From contig NC_066520.1 in NCBI RefSeq assembly GCF_024679095.1, positions 9,547,908-9,611,907 of the forward strand: a stretch of DNA of 64,000 bases, given 5' to 3'. The notes below the pieces were generated by a model that had not been told where the DNA came from, did no database searches, and worked only from the letters and a program-made list of their open reading frames with translations. The translations under genes were made by a program, and so were the position numbers. This document shows positions 23,304 to 35,250 of the stretch, piece by piece; the stretch's first letter is position 1; every line of letters starts with the position of its first letter. Source of the stretch: Eriocheir sinensis. Its lineage: Eukaryota > Arthropoda > Malacostraca > Decapoda > Varunidae.

Positions 23304-23551
23304 AATTTTCCTTTTACTCTACCATATTAGGGAGCTCATATACACGATCATTACAGGTGAATCTCGTATACTAATATCCGTATTAAACTATATATAACAA
23401 CGATGCGAATATTTGAAGAAAACAGCGATGGGAAGAACTATACTAAAAAGAAACGAAGGCATTTCTTTTTTCCATCAAACCACTGCAAAAAAAGAAAGAC
23501 TCGTCCTATCTCCCACTATTACAGAGGCGACAAACACACCCGAGGGCTCGT

Positions 23552-23775
23552 GGTCGTCTCATATTCCCAAACCTTTCGGCGCCCAATTACACATATTTTA
23601 CAAGGCTTTCGCAGGCGTTTCGGGCATTTTCAGGGGTAGTTTAATGGCCCTGGTGGTTGTTTAACTCTTCTTCTGTACCATGAATGTGAAAAAATCCTCA
23701 TGAAAGCCCGATTAATCTCCATGTTGACCTTTGAAAATAGTTAATGTGTGAGGTGGAAGCGTCTGAGAATACCGC
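23552..23775 (-). mobile_element. MITE family 1, copy d
   Basis: Both ends kept: CATATTCCCAAACCTTTCGG at one end and CGTCTGAGAATACCGCC at the other. Minus orientation. Confidence 0.8.
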
Positions 23776-23966
23776 CCTCAACGCCTTGGAGAGTCAGTGA
23801 AGTGAGTGGCGCCTTCACGGGCTCTTGATTGACCGAACTTGAGAGACAGGGCCGAGGGGACCACCGAAATGACCTGCCGATATTAGCTAACTGATTGAGG
23901 ACCGTTGACCGTGGAGGAAAACAAGTCAGTATCAGAGAAGGCAAATATAAAGTGACAGAAAAATTG

Positions 23967-24033
23967 TAGTAGTAGCAGTAGTAGTAGTAGTAGTAGTAGT
24001 AGTAGTCGTGGTGGTGGTGGTGGTGGTAGTAGT
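23967..24033. repeat. (GTA)n-(GTG)n repeat
   Basis: GTA triplets switch to GTG triplets near 24006. Confidence 0.93.
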
Positions 24034-24127
24034 TATTGTTTTCTTATCATTTCATTAATTTTTTTTTTAAACTACGTACAGAATAGCTCTCATTTTCATA
24101 TTCAGAAAGTTGGCCCTGTATTGTTTC

Positions 24128-24418
<291 letters not shown>

Positions 24419-24633
24419 TTAACACGTTCCCCCTTCACTATTCACTGTTTTGTTGAACTTCGTTGCTTCCTCTCCTCTCTTTATTGTTCCCTTCCCTCCA
24501 CTTTTCTTTTTCTCTATCTCTCATTCCCTCTTTTCTTTATCTGTTCCCTTCTATCGCTTCCCCTCCTCTTCCTCGCTCCCTGCTCCTCGTCCTCTCCTCG
24601 CCCTCCCTTTGTCAACATCGGGATTGACCGCAG

Positions 24634-24810
24634 GACAGACTGTGCCACTTGACGCCAGGAATTCATTACGACCTGACCTGTGTTGTTGACTCCACTCCGC
24701 CGCCGCCGCCGCTGGCGCAGGCGAGGCAGATTGAGTCCGCCGCCAAGGAGATGAACGAACACTCGCCACAGGACTTGAAGACTGGCTGCGAGGGTGACAC
24801 GAATTATTGA
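24634..24810 (+). CDS. Candidate terminal exon, unrecognised protein
   Basis: An acceptor GGGATTGACCGCAG ends at 24633 behind a long pyrimidine tract. The frame gives 58 codons and stops at TGA 24808-24810. It includes a proline run from five CCG codons, then LAQARQIESAAKEMNEHSPQ and DLKTGCEGDTNY. Third positions are about 72% G/C, higher in the second half. Its start phase is compatible with splicing from the exon ending at 14253, but 10 kb apart this is only an inference. No AATAAA was seen nearby. Confidence 0.28.
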   Translation, partial: DRLCHLTPGIHYDLTCVVDSTPPPPPLAQARQIESAAKEMNEHSPQDLKTGCEGDTNY

Positions 24811-25260
24811 CGAATGGCCTGGTGGATTTTCCTGATAGGCTAATATATGAGAGACAATAATTATGTGAGGCACCAGCTCTAGCAATTAATGTATATATGT
24901 GATATTATTTTTTTATGGTGACTTTCTTGCCATGAAGATTTGACTCTTTTCTCGTCACTTTTCTTATTTCCCATATCGAAAAAATAATCTTGTTTCGTTT
25001 CCCGCCCGACACGCGGCCCGCGCCCGGCGGGTAATGGGGCGGGGAATGGCCGGACGTCCACACTTAGCGCCATGTGTCAACGTTATGCTCTTCCTCAGGA
25101 ACAACATAACGGGAAGCTTTTCCTCCTGTCGTGAGGTCGTGCAGCGCCGTGGCAGAGGCTCGGCTGGTGCCCCGAGGAGGACACTACGGGGCTCGGTCAC
25201 GGCAGGCTCCTTTATTGCCTTGCTCATGTGATTTTTTTTATTTTTTATTATTATTAGTGC
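24811..25260. other. Unique GC-mixed DNA, no gene seen
   Basis: Contains a small hairpin CGTTATG...CATAACG near 25080-25112. Frames on both strands overlap without splice support. Confidence 0.4.
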
Positions 25261-25264
25261 CTCT

Positions 25265-25350
25265 GTGCTTGCTCCTTTAGCATGCATACGCACGGGCCCG
25301 GGAATCTGTTCGGATCCCGACTGGGCCACTCCGTGTGCAGTCCACGCTGA
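25265..25350 (+). mobile_element. Possible SINE fragment with B box
   Basis: GTTCGGATCCC is a good Pol III B box and is followed by GACTGGGCC..CCGTGTGCAG, resembling the GGCCTGGGC..CGGCGTGC body at 15306-15331. No clear A box. Confidence 0.35.
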
Positions 25351-26036
25351 TTTTGTTTTCTTCTGAGAAAAAACATGCTCAAGGAAACGAGGAAAGGTGA
25401 AGAATACTTAAAACAAAGATCTTGCTAAAAACACCAACATTACGCGGAGGCGTCGACTGTTGCCGCGTAAAACCAATTTTCGTGTTACAGAATACTGATT
25501 CAAAGTGCCCCCGAGCAACGTGCCGATCAAGGCGGTCACGGTGGTCATTATCGCGTCACCTCGGCACCGCCCGCTGATTACCGCGTCTCGCCAGGTGCAG
25601 GCGACGCGGCGCGGCCAATGAATAAGGAAATACTCTCTCAGAATTCAGCGTACCCTTGGCGGCGACACGGAAGGGATCTGTGGGTTATAAATCAACTATC
25701 ATCGTCCAGGTAAACCAGGTGGCAGGTGAAGTAGAGGTGTCAGAACGCACTTAGATGTGTCTGCCGCGCGGCTTGGAGAGTAGATGAAAATGGAACGGGC
25801 GTTATCCATTTTTAAGATTTTTTTCAGGTTCATCCATTTTTGTTATCACGTGTTAATTAATTTAATAACTCATTCGTTCATATCTTGTTGTGTTTATCCA
25901 TGAATCAGTTTAGTTATGTATTATTATTCGTGGGATGCAGGTCTCGTCAGTCGGTGTCCGCAGTATAAGGCATTTGTGTTAGTCTCTGTCCGTTGTTGTC
26001 AGGTTTATTTTCTGCGTTTGCTTTTCATGGACATTG
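25351..26036. other. Unique DNA, no feature seen
   Basis: GC-richer around 25500-25700, otherwise AT-rich, without recognisable genes. Confidence 0.5.
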
Positions 26037-26037
26037 T

Positions 26038-26073
<36 letters not shown>

Positions 26074-26190
26074 TAGAAGTAGTGGTGGTAATAGCAAAAA
26101 TAGTAGTGGTAGTAGCAATTATTGTCGCTGGTCTTGATAATGCAGGAGTAACCGAGAGGCACGAAAATGCATTGGTATTCTTCATGCACA

Positions 26191-26235
<45 letters not shown>

Positions 26236-26372
26236 CGGGCGCGCTCGTTCACCTGCTTCCTTGCTGGGGTATCTAAGAGCCTGCATGTGTGCATGCCTAC
26301 CCGTTGGCACACGTTAGTACGCGCACTCAAGTAAAGGCAGATAATAAGAGAGCGTGGAGGGAGCGTTTGCCA

Positions 26373-26406
<34 letters not shown>
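26037..26406. repeat. (GTA)n, (GT)21 and (CA)16 microsatellites
   Basis: GTA triplets 26037-26115 with variants, GT 26191-26234, CA 26375-26406, separated by short unique spacers. Confidence 0.93.
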
Positions 26407-26408
<2 letters not shown>

Positions 26409-26828
26409 GGTTCTCATTGTCAATCAGAAGTGAGCGTAAAAGGAGGAGGAGGATAAGGAGAAAGAGTCGTCGTTTTTTCTGGCGTGTTTACGGTCGATTA
26501 TTGACATTCGTCCAGGGACTATAGAGAGGCGGTGGGGAGGAGCTGTGTGGCGTCACCCCCCGCCTCTTCTTCACCCCTCCCATCCTCCCCTCCCCCGCCT
26601 CTTCGTGATGGCTGCGCGTGATTGTTTGGATTAACTTACGGCCAGTAATGTTGCCGCGAGCACTGCGAGGCGCACCGCGACGGAGCGGTGCAAATACAGG
26701 TTTCAATTTTGTTGACGACTTGCTTGTAACGCGACACCGGTGGTTAGGCGGCGCAGGGGAACATTACGGTCACTGGATGCGTATCTTGTTTCACGCACCG
26801 ACTCCCTCAATTTATCCTTTACTTTGTC

Positions 26829-27070
<242 letters not shown>

Positions 27071-27452
27071 CATGAAATCACTTACCCATAAATATTTTTT
27101 CGCCATTAGTTTCAGTATCGCTAAAGTGTTGAATCGATACCTGCCGTGAATTCGCTATGCATCACCGCGCGCCGTTAAGTGCGCGTAATGAACATGGTGT
27201 CAATCATGCTCTTGTTAGGTTTTCCTTTAACTCAGACGTGTCCGGTAATTTCAAGCCTTTTCTCAGATTGGTTACTTATAAATTCACCAGTTGTTCCGCG
27301 CCAGCACGCCACGCGGAACGGCCCGGCCCGCCTGCCCCTCCAGCAGACATGCACGCGGTTCGATTCCCGCCAAGCAGCGCCGCGTAATTGAAACAGACTA
27401 AGCACCGAAGACTGCCACGCGGCGTGTGGAAAGTCACGCCGCGCCACTTAAT

Positions 27453-27455
<3 letters not shown>

Positions 27456-27489
<34 letters not shown>
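27456..27489. repeat. (CA)17 microsatellite
   Basis: Perfect CA run. Confidence 0.95.
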
Positions 27490-27491
<2 letters not shown>

Positions 27492-27514
27492 TCGACGATA
27501 AAGAGCACTTGCTC

Positions 27515-27572
27515 ATGTCGAGAGGGTACCTGCTGGCGATTACGAGTCCAACCCGGGATCAGGCCGTGGTGA

Positions 27573-27617
<45 letters not shown>
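27515..27617 (+). mobile_element. SINE-like fragment ending in (CA)20
   Basis: ACGAGTCCAACCCGGGATC is B-box-like and GGATCAGGCCGTGGTG leads directly into a CA run (27577-27617), as at 7595-7823. A tRNA-derived element with a CA tail is the likeliest reading; the A box is unclear. Confidence 0.35.
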
Positions 27618-27620
<3 letters not shown>

Positions 27621-28156
27621 TCTGCTCGCCATCAGTCACACGCCGTCAACCTAGACTTCATTTACACCACCATTACAATGCAGGGATGAGCCTTTTATGC
27701 ACGCATAAGCCTTTTAATGGTCGGCGTAGCTCCGCTCGGGGCCCTCAAACTACAGCTCAATGGCCTACTCGGTGCGTCCCTTTCCCATGTATTTCCCTTC
27801 CCTCAGCTCTCCCTTCTCCCCCTTTGCTTTGCCTCCTCTCCGCCCCTATCGGTATAAAGAAGAGCCCAGTGAGCCGCGATAATTCCCCGCCGCCACAATG
27901 GATCAGTTTTCAGGTCATTATTCACTCAAAACGCTGTAATGTGCCGCAGAGATCAGGCGACCCCCGCGCGGCCACCTGATGAACGCCGGACGGACTGGAG
28001 AGAAAGAACCCGCTGAAAGAACTCACTGGTGATAAAACGCGGCTCTTAATTCCCTCCCCTCCCCTCGCCCCGCTCTCCCCTGCAGGCTGGCTTACGGAGG
28101 TGTGCTAAAAGTAAATCTGTGCGGTGTTCATTGTTTGTCGCCTCCCGTATGGTAAT
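27618..28156. other. Unique DNA, no gene seen
   Basis: Moderately GC-rich unique sequence with pyrimidine patches. Confidence 0.5.
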
Positions 28157-28240
28157 TTGATTTTTTGTTGTTGTTGTTGTTGTTGCTTTTATGTTTGCTG
28201 TTGTCGTTTTTCTTGTTGTGTTGTTGTTGTTGTTGCTGAT
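28157..28240. repeat. (GTT)n repeat
   Basis: Two GTT runs within 80 bp with GCT interruptions. Confidence 0.85.
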
Positions 28241-28619
28241 GATGATGGTAGGATATTTTGATGTTATTAGTATGTGATTTTGATTTTGTTTTGATAAGTA
28301 ATTCGTAAATCATATTGTTTTGACTTTCTCTTTATTTACGTGCCAATAGTTTCCTTTTCTCCGTTGACACGCATGTTTTTTTTTGTTTGTTATTTTGACT
28401 TTTTGTAATTGTAATAAGTTCCCTAAAAATCTAACCTCTAACAGGCTTTGACTTTTCAAGAACAAACAGTTAATCACAAAGCTATTAAGAATGTCCGATT
28501 ATATTTTTTCTAAGCAATAGCAAATTTTCCCCGGTTTATTTTCCTCTTTTCCTTGTTCTTTATTTTTCTTCTTTTCCTTTTTTTCCTTATAACGTTCTTA
28601 GAGACTCCGATCACACACA

Positions 28620-29145
28620 TTACCTGATCTTCACCTGTCCCTTCACCTCCTTCTCTACTTCGTCCTCCTCCTCCTCCTTTCCACCTGTCCCTTCGCTCCC
28701 ATCACTTCTCTCCACCAACTATCTATCTCTTTCTCTCCATTTCTCTCCACACACCTGACCTCTCCATCCTCTCCATCCTCTCTCTTTCCTCCCCACCTAA
28801 CCGTACCTTCTTCTCTGCTGGATTCCCCTCTCCTCCTCTTCCTTATATTCCCATTTTTTTCTCTTACTCATATGTCCCGATTCTTTCCCTCCCTCGCTGC
28901 CCCCTTCTCTCCTTGTTTTCCTTCCCCCTTCCTCTCAGTCCCCTCACCTCTTATTGCTTCACTTCATGTCCCCCCCTTCCTTGTATTACCATTCCTCCTC
29001 TTACTCATATTTCCCCTGCTTCCCCCTCCTTCTCTTCTTTTCCTTCCCCCTTCCCCTAAATACCCCTCACCCTTACCTAGCCTCAACCTTCCCCTTCCCT
29101 CCCCTCAACCTTCCCTTCCCCTACTCTACTCTCTCCTCCCTCACT
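28620..29145. repeat. Polypyrimidine domain with about 137-bp internal repeat
   Basis: C/T-rich plus strand; CTCTTACTCATAT recurs about 137 bp apart (near 28861 and 28998). Frames here are stop-poor artefacts. Confidence 0.8.
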
Positions 29146-29505
29146 CTTCCATCAGTCGCAGGTCAATAGTCATGTCGCTGTCACAATTAACTCGTAGCGA
29201 CAGACAGGCAAATGACCAAATATACGAAGGAAGCGGAACACCAGCTGGAGTTGACGTCACCGGCGGGAGGGCGTGGCGGAGGGGAGGGGCCGGTGAGCTG
29301 AGCGTTGGGGGTGAGGGAGCGGCGCTGTAATCGGTGAAGCAGGCGGCGTGTGTATGGGTAGAGGGGGCCAATCATGCTGTGAGTAATGATCATAAAACAC
29401 TTCGAGGTAGGGGCGCCGTCACCATAAAGCATGACACCCGGAATGATGGACTGCGACAAATTGGACACGATGCGCTAAAACCCGGCTATCAAATGAAGGA
29501 ATAAT

Positions 29506-29506
<1 letters not shown>

Positions 29507-29545
<39 letters not shown>
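29507..29545. repeat. (AC)19 microsatellite
   Basis: Perfect run; the unique flank 29146-29506 holds no recognised gene. Confidence 0.95.
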
Positions 29546-29547
<2 letters not shown>

Positions 29548-30822
29548 GGGAGGAAAAGAAGATATACGAGACAAAGAGAGAAATGAAAATGATACAGGGT
29601 TCAGTTTCTCTAAAAATAAGGGTTAAATTCGAGGAGGGTGAAGCGCCGCTGTGCCTCGGGTGGCGGAGGGACGAAGGGCGCGAGGGAGGAGGAGGGAAGG
29701 CGTACGGTGACACGTTATTGAGTCTGCAGCACCCGCGGAGGAGCGAGGGCGGCGGGGGAAAGAAACGCGCCAGAAGGTTTAATAATTCTTCCTGCACCGG
29801 GGCGACGAAACCGGGCAAACAAAACTGATTCAACACGGTATTCCATAAAACAAATGGCCGCCTCTGACCTTTACGCCCTGTTTTTTTGTTTGTGTGCTTA
29901 GTTGATGTTCATGATAAGTTTGTTGCCTAATGATCCTCGGCTTACAAAAGGACTGATTATGTTCCACCAAATATTATCATGAGAAACTTTTGCATGTAAT
30001 TATGATCGCTAATTAATGTTTCAAATGCTTTCTGTCCGCCAGAAAAAAATTGTCGATAGCCTGAAACTTCTATGATATGCTTCAGAATCTTGGCGCCTCA
30101 CAGAATATGCCTATCTAGAAACTTGAAAAATCACACAAAGGGGAATGGAGAGAAAAATGCTGACTATAACTAAGAGAGATCGGAAGCGAGCAGTAACTCT
30201 TCAATAATTCTAAGATAAAACGTTGCTTCACGTCTGCTGATACTTATATCTTATTTAGCGCCAGTGAAGAAGTCTGGAAAAGAGAAAGTAAACAGACGAC
30301 GCTTGCACTAAATCGAATGAAGATGTTGATTGGTTCCTGTCCGTCCATTCCATCTGCCTGTCTGTCTGTCTGTCGGTTCATCTGTCCGCCCAAGGGTGAC
30401 GCGTAACAAGCATTTTTATTTCCAGAACGAGAGGGACATCGGGGGAAGAAACGATAGAGAAGGTATAAATGACTCTCTCAGCGTCAAAACTAATAAAACC
30501 TTCGTCTCGTCTGATAATTAACCGTGAGTGACATGTAACAGCTGACCTTATTCACCACACGAGCGAGGATGGCCGGGGAAAGACGCGATACGGGAGATTA
30601 GATAACTTTTCCTACAACCAAATCGAGTTAGCAGTTAATTCCTGTCTGCTAATTAAATATAAATAGGTAACCTTATATCCAAAACGAGCAAACGAAAAAG
30701 GAAGACCATGAAAAAGAGGTGATTCAGAACAATAATTACAACAAAACGATTGAAAATGGTTCCCGTTTATTTGTTTGTAATGTACTTGAGGATATTTACT
30801 ACCCTATCCCCTCTGGCCTTTC
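29546..30822. other. Unique DNA, no gene seen
   Basis: GC-rich to 29830 and AT-rich afterwards. Nothing recognised. Confidence 0.5.
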
Positions 30823-30898
30823 TCTCTATAACCGTCTAAATTCTCTCACCTGCTTTCTCCTCTCTATAACCGTCTAAATTCTCTCACCTGCTTTCTCC
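30823..30898. repeat. 38-bp perfect tandem duplication
   Basis: A unit starting TCTCTATAACCGTCTAAATT is present twice with no visible difference, directly beside a long palindrome. Confidence 0.92.
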
Positions 30899-30940
30899 TT
30901 CTCTCATCGATTTACTTTCATTTTTCTCTCTCGGCGTCTC

Positions 30941-31027
30941 AGGTGTTTGGGGTCTTCTGAACAGGCAGCTTATAGTGTTCACAGTGTGAACACTACAAGC
31001 TGCCTGTTCAGAAGACCCCAAACACCT
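30941..31027. repeat. 87-bp near-perfect palindrome
   Basis: Arms 30941-30982 and 30986-31027 are 42 nt each, with a 3-nt loop and one mismatch (TTATAG against CTACAA). The arm starts AGGTGTTTGGGGTCTTCTGA. A diverged third copy of the arm's first part, AGGTTTGGGGCCTCTGAACTG-like, lies at 31089 in direct orientation. Confidence 0.95.
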
Positions 31028-31109
31028 ACCAATAAGTAATGCTTTTAACGAGAACTTTAGCTGAAATCTCGTTATCTGTGTGGGTAGGAAGGTTTGGGGC
31101 CTCTGAACT

Positions 31110-31820
31110 GATAAATTGATAATTTTTTGTACGATAATATATGGCAACTCCCTACCTGCTTCTCCAACCTGTAATAGCCAAAATAATTAAGCATCAGAGA
31201 CTTTTAACAGGTAACCCCATTTACGAAACAAGCAAGGAAGACCGGGAAGGAAACAACTAGAACTCTATGTAATTTTCCCAATACCAAAACTATTAAAAAT
31301 GCTCCTTCCTGTCCGCTGATTACGCATGGATTGGATGACGAGTAACGGGTAACCTCATCTGCATCACCCGTTCGTCCCGTTCTCTCTCTCAGTTAACGAT
31401 GGCAATGAGAGTTCTGGGAGCAGGTCTTAATGATGGCCGCGAGGGGAGAGCCTTCGGGGTTTTCTCTCCTCTGCAGTGTCGTGTTGGCGGGCGGCGGAGG
31501 ACTGGGTGGCCACGCGGCTCCTCTTACACTTCGTTACCGTAATGGGCCGTCCCGTGCAAGGTGGGGCCGCTCACTCACCGCTGCTGACCGTGCCCTCTTA
31601 GCATCCCCCTTCGTCACCAACCCTTCATTAGTCTGGCCACACGTGTTACTTGTTGCTTAATACATGAGACCGAGGGGTATCATGTTAGCACCCCTTAATG
31701 CGAGAACAACGGAGACATCGCATTCAAATATCATATACTTTGAAACTGTCACAGAGAAGAGAAACAAATAGGTTCTCCGAGTATTCCGTAATAAAAACTT
31801 TGCTATTAATTAACCTGAGC
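31110..31820. other. Unique DNA, weak exon-like patch
   Basis: At about 31455-31470 a good acceptor string TTTTCTCTCCTCTGCAG occurs inside a 76-codon frame ending at 31660. No donor was found; not called as a gene. Confidence 0.3.
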
Positions 31821-31821
31821 A

Positions 31822-32035
31822 CCAATATAAGACACTTTGGCTTCTCACATTACCTATTTCTAAAGGTCAAAGGGAGGGTCAGTCGGGTTCTAATGAGTGT
31901 TTCTTTAGGTTCACGGTACAGAGGAAGGATCAAACTACCACCAGGGCCATAAAACTACTCCTGGAAATGTCCCAAACTCCTATGAAAGCCTTGTCAAATA
32001 TGTGTTCTTGGACGACAAAATGTTTAGTAATACAA
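31822..32035 (+). mobile_element. MITE family 1, copy e
   Basis: Core strings GGGTTCTAATGAGTGTTTCT and CTACCACCAGGGCCATAAAA. It faces copy f, forming an inverted pair. Confidence 0.78.
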
Positions 32036-32212
32036 CCCCAAAAGTTTAGCAATTTATTATACAAGTGAGAACCCTAACAAAATCGAGAGTTCTCTATAGG
32101 TATGCTCCTGAAAACCAGTCTTATCTGTAATAGGAAAAACACCATGCTGAATCCCGGTCCTTAGCACGATCGGCACGATGGATTGAACTGAACTGAACAC
32201 CCTAAGCACTGA

Positions 32213-32434
32213 GGGTCGTATTTCAAAATATTTCGTCGCCCAAGTTCACAAATTTGACAAGGCTTTCATATGAGTTTAGGGCATTTCCAGAAGTAGTTTT
32301 ATGACCCTGGTGGTAGTTTGATCCTTCTTCAGTACCATGAGCCTAAAGAAACACTCATTTGAACCTGATTGAGCCCTTCTCTGACCTTTAGAAATAGTTA
32401 ATGTGAGAAGCGAAAGTGCCTTAAAATACCGACC
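32213..32434 (-). mobile_element. MITE family 1, copy f
   Basis: Complete ends (GGGTCGTATTTCAAAATATT and AAAATACCGACC). Separated from copy e by only about 180 bp. Confidence 0.8.
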
Positions 32435-32840
32435 TGACCCGTGTGGCTTGGCATGGTCTCGCGACAAACTCTGTACCGATATTCAAGGAGTTTATCTTTT
32501 ATATTTTTTTTACTGAGTGTGCTCGTCTACTTTCACATACAAAAAAAAAAGTCAGATTTTTTCTTTACCTCCCCGTGGCAGGATTGAAGCTCCACATGGC
32601 ATATAGATTAGACATATTATAGGCATAGGTTAAGTTAGGCATAAGAGACAACCATAGAGACAACAATCAAGTCAACACTACCGCTCCAGAAACACTAAAG
32701 GAACATAAACATCTTATATATTTACCTTATATAATATTTATCTATCTAGCTTACTCCTTAACCATCTTGAATATTTAGTTACCTAGAATACTTATCTACC
32801 TTATATGTATCAAACAAACATCGGATTTATTCTCCTAACA
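32435..32840. other. AT-rich unique DNA, no feature seen
   Basis: Degenerate TATCT/TTAGG-like short motifs only. Confidence 0.5.
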
Positions 32841-33063
32841 CTAAATCTACCACCACTATTATCACCACCATCCCCATCACCACTACTCCCAGCATCACTC
32901 CCAGTACCAACACCAACACCACCACAATCACCACCACCACAATCACCACCACCACCACCACCACAATCACCACCACCACCACCACCACAATCACCACCAC
33001 CACCACAATCACCACCACCACCACCACCACCACCACCACAATCACCACCACCACCACCACCAC
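32841..33063. repeat. (CAC)n with regular CAATCAC interruptions
   Basis: CAC triplets broken by CAATCAC at irregular 9-30 bp spacing. The translations are P/Q-rich or G/V-rich and differ by frame; not coding. Confidence 0.93.
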
Positions 33064-33192
33064 ACCAGTAATCCCGCCACACTAAGCCGCCTCGACCCCC
33101 CTGAAGCTGTTTTCCGCGCCCCAGGAATTTATAGCGATATTCGATTTGCATATATTCTAATAGGACGGTGTGGTAGGGTGGTGTTCACGTGC

Positions 33193-33226
33193 ACACACAC
33201 ACACGCACATACACACACACACACAC
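33193..33226. repeat. Imperfect (CA)n
   Basis: CA with CG and TA interruptions. Confidence 0.85.
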
Positions 33227-33410
33227 GAGCGCACGTGGAGGAGACATATAATAGCCAGGACGCAGGAAGGAAGAAGAGAGACAAAGAGAGAAGCGATAAC
33301 AGGATAAAAGTTCCGCTTATGTAGAAAAAAAATTAGTGTTAGGTATCACCACCACCACCACCACCGCCACCGCAGCTGATCAATTGGCCACCGGGACCCC
33401 CATTTGCCCC

Positions 33411-33441
33411 ACAAAAAAAAAAAAAAAAAAAAAAAAAAAAA
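33411..33441. repeat. Poly-A tract, about 28 A
   Basis: A long A-run preceded by GCCACCGGGACCCCCATTTGC; could be a retroposon tail, but no body was recognised upstream. Confidence 0.8.
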
Positions 33442-33499
33442 CAGCAGCTATGGGGGCGGTGGGTATGCTCTCAATGGAACCTCTTAAAAATATGGGATT

Positions 33500-33720
33500 G
33501 ATGCAGCAGGTGGGCAAAGGAGGGGTGGAAGGGGGGAGGAGGGAGTGGGGGAGGAAAGCGAGAACACCGGGTGAGGGGAGGGACAGGAGGGTGAGGGGAG
33601 TGACGGGTGACGAGTGACAGCAGAAGGGGTGGGTGGCGGGGATGGTGGGGGCGGGGGGGGCAGGGGAGAGGGGGAAAAGGGGCGGGACGGACGCGTTCAA
33701 TTGCCCCGATGGATCACGTG
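33500..33720. repeat. G-rich purine domain
   Basis: GGGAGG/GGGTGG-rich plus strand with several quadruplex-capable runs. Confidence 0.75.
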
Positions 33721-33919
33721 TCTTGCATAGGCCTGTTTTGTCTACCCTTTCACCACCCCCTTTCTCTCTCTCTCTCTCTCCTCTATCTATATCCACGCAC
33801 ACACAAACTCACCCCCACAAACACAGGTAAATAGATAGGACAGGTAGATAGATAATTGCACACACCTGTTGCATTTTGGCTCTTCCCTTCCTCCCTTTTC
33901 TTATATACCTCATTTTCAC

Positions 33920-34010
33920 TCTCTCTCCCTCTCCCTTCCTCGCTCCCTCCCTCCCTCCCTTCCTCGCTCCCTCCCTCCCTCCCTTCCTCGCTCCCTCCCT
34001 CCCTCTTCTG
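33920..34010. repeat. (CTCCCTCCCTCC..CTTCCTCG) 28-bp tandem repeat
   Basis: The string CCCTTCCTCGCTCCCTCCCT recurs three times at about 28-bp spacing. Confidence 0.85.
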
Positions 34011-34299
34011 TGCAGGTCATCACAATGGCTGAGAAAGGCTTTCCCTAACACGCTGAAAAAGATAATGGCTTATTAGACGAGCCCTACATCTCCCTCCCCA
34101 CCCCAGTGTCACCATCAACAGAGCCTCTCCCTACCCCCCACCCCACCCATCACGTCAGAGGTAATGTGATAGGCGGCCTAGGCTCATCTTTTCCCATAAT
34201 GAGCCAGCCTCCCTGATCTGCTAATTATTGTCCCCTCGTGTCCCTTCCGCCGCTCCCTCCGTCACTTGCCTTCCCTCCTCCGACAAGACTCCGGGAGGG

Positions 34300-34741
34300 A
34301 TTGTCAGACGCTTCCAACCCTCACATCAACGATCTCCCAAGGCCGTAAAGGAGATCACTTCGGTTCTAATGAGTGTTTTTTTAGGTTCATGGCTCAGAAG
34401 AAGAATCAAAGAGCCGATTTCACAGTCCAACACAGCGTCTTCATAACAGCCCGAACCAAATTATAGAATCCAATACAATCCAAAATGGTGAGGTCTTCGA
34501 TGCCACACTAAATACACAAGACTTTTCCTGTATAGTTTCATCAAATTTGTGAACTTAAATATAAACACCAGACCCTCTACAAGAAAATTTAGAAGGCTCT
34601 GGTATTGGTTTAGGAGCTTATTAACCCATCATGGTGAAATGTGAAACTGGCCCAAAGTTACCCCTGAAAATGCCCAAAATTCCTACGATGGCCTAGTTTA
34701 GTATGTGTAGCTACTTGGGCGCCGAAATACTTGATATGACC
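34300..34741 (+). mobile_element. MITE family 1, copy g, interrupted
   Basis: The left half (to ATCAAA at 34410) and the right half (from 34654) are both typical of the family, but 243 bp of foreign sequence sit between them and about 17 bp of the normal middle are missing. Confidence 0.75.
34411..34653. mobile_element. Insertion inside MITE copy g, 243 bp
   Basis: Ends are inverted repeats: GAGCCGATTTCACAGTCCA against the inverted right end GGGCCAGTTTCACATTTCA (14 of 19 match). AAA flanks both sides. AT-rich, no coding frame. A second, unrelated MITE family is the simplest reading. Confidence 0.6.
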
Positions 34742-34956
34742 TTCCGCCGCTGTCTTTTTTTAACGCAGTGAGAGGCATTGTGAACACTTTTTCTAATAGC
34801 TGATAGTAATGAGCAGTCACCTCGCTCCTCGTCACCATCAGCACCTCCACGCTTCCTGTTGGTTAATCATTGTTGTTATACATCTGGATTCGTGTCGTTA
34901 TTATAGAGTAGTGTAACAAGGTTCTGGTTATTTTTATACATTAATTAAGCTTTCTG

Positions 34957-35147
34957 CATCATAAGACCATCGGGAACTGACCTTTCTTCTGGTCACTCCT
35001 TATGTTAGCTTATGCAGGAGCAGTGATTAGTGGGCTTTTGTTGTTGTTGTTCTTTATTTGTTGTTGCTGTTCTTTATTTATTTATTAGTGAGTTTTTGTT
35101 GTTGTTGTTCTTTATTGCCCTGGAGCTGTTTCCTTTACTGTAAAAAA
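34957..35147 (+). mobile_element. SINE/LINE-type 3' tail, family 2
   Basis: Shares AGGAGCAGTGATTAGTGGGC, then GTT/TTTATT repeats, then GCCCTGGAGCTGTTTCC and CTGTAAAAAA with other copies. Confidence 0.6.
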
Positions 35148-35186
35148 GTGTTAGTTTTGAAAGTGCTCATGTCTCTTATCTGACTA

Positions 35187-35189
<3 letters not shown>

Positions 35190-35249
<60 letters not shown>
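35190..35249. repeat. (GT)30 microsatellite
   Basis: Perfect GT run. Confidence 0.95.

Positions 35250-35250
<1 letters not shown>

Noticed and set aside
27090..27150. Minus-strand exon ending at ATGG|GTAAGTGA
   Set aside because: Only about 23 open codons and no convincing acceptor; too likely by chance.
32805..33151. P/Q-rich and G/V-rich frames at the CAC repeat
   Set aside because: Simple-sequence translation in competing frames.
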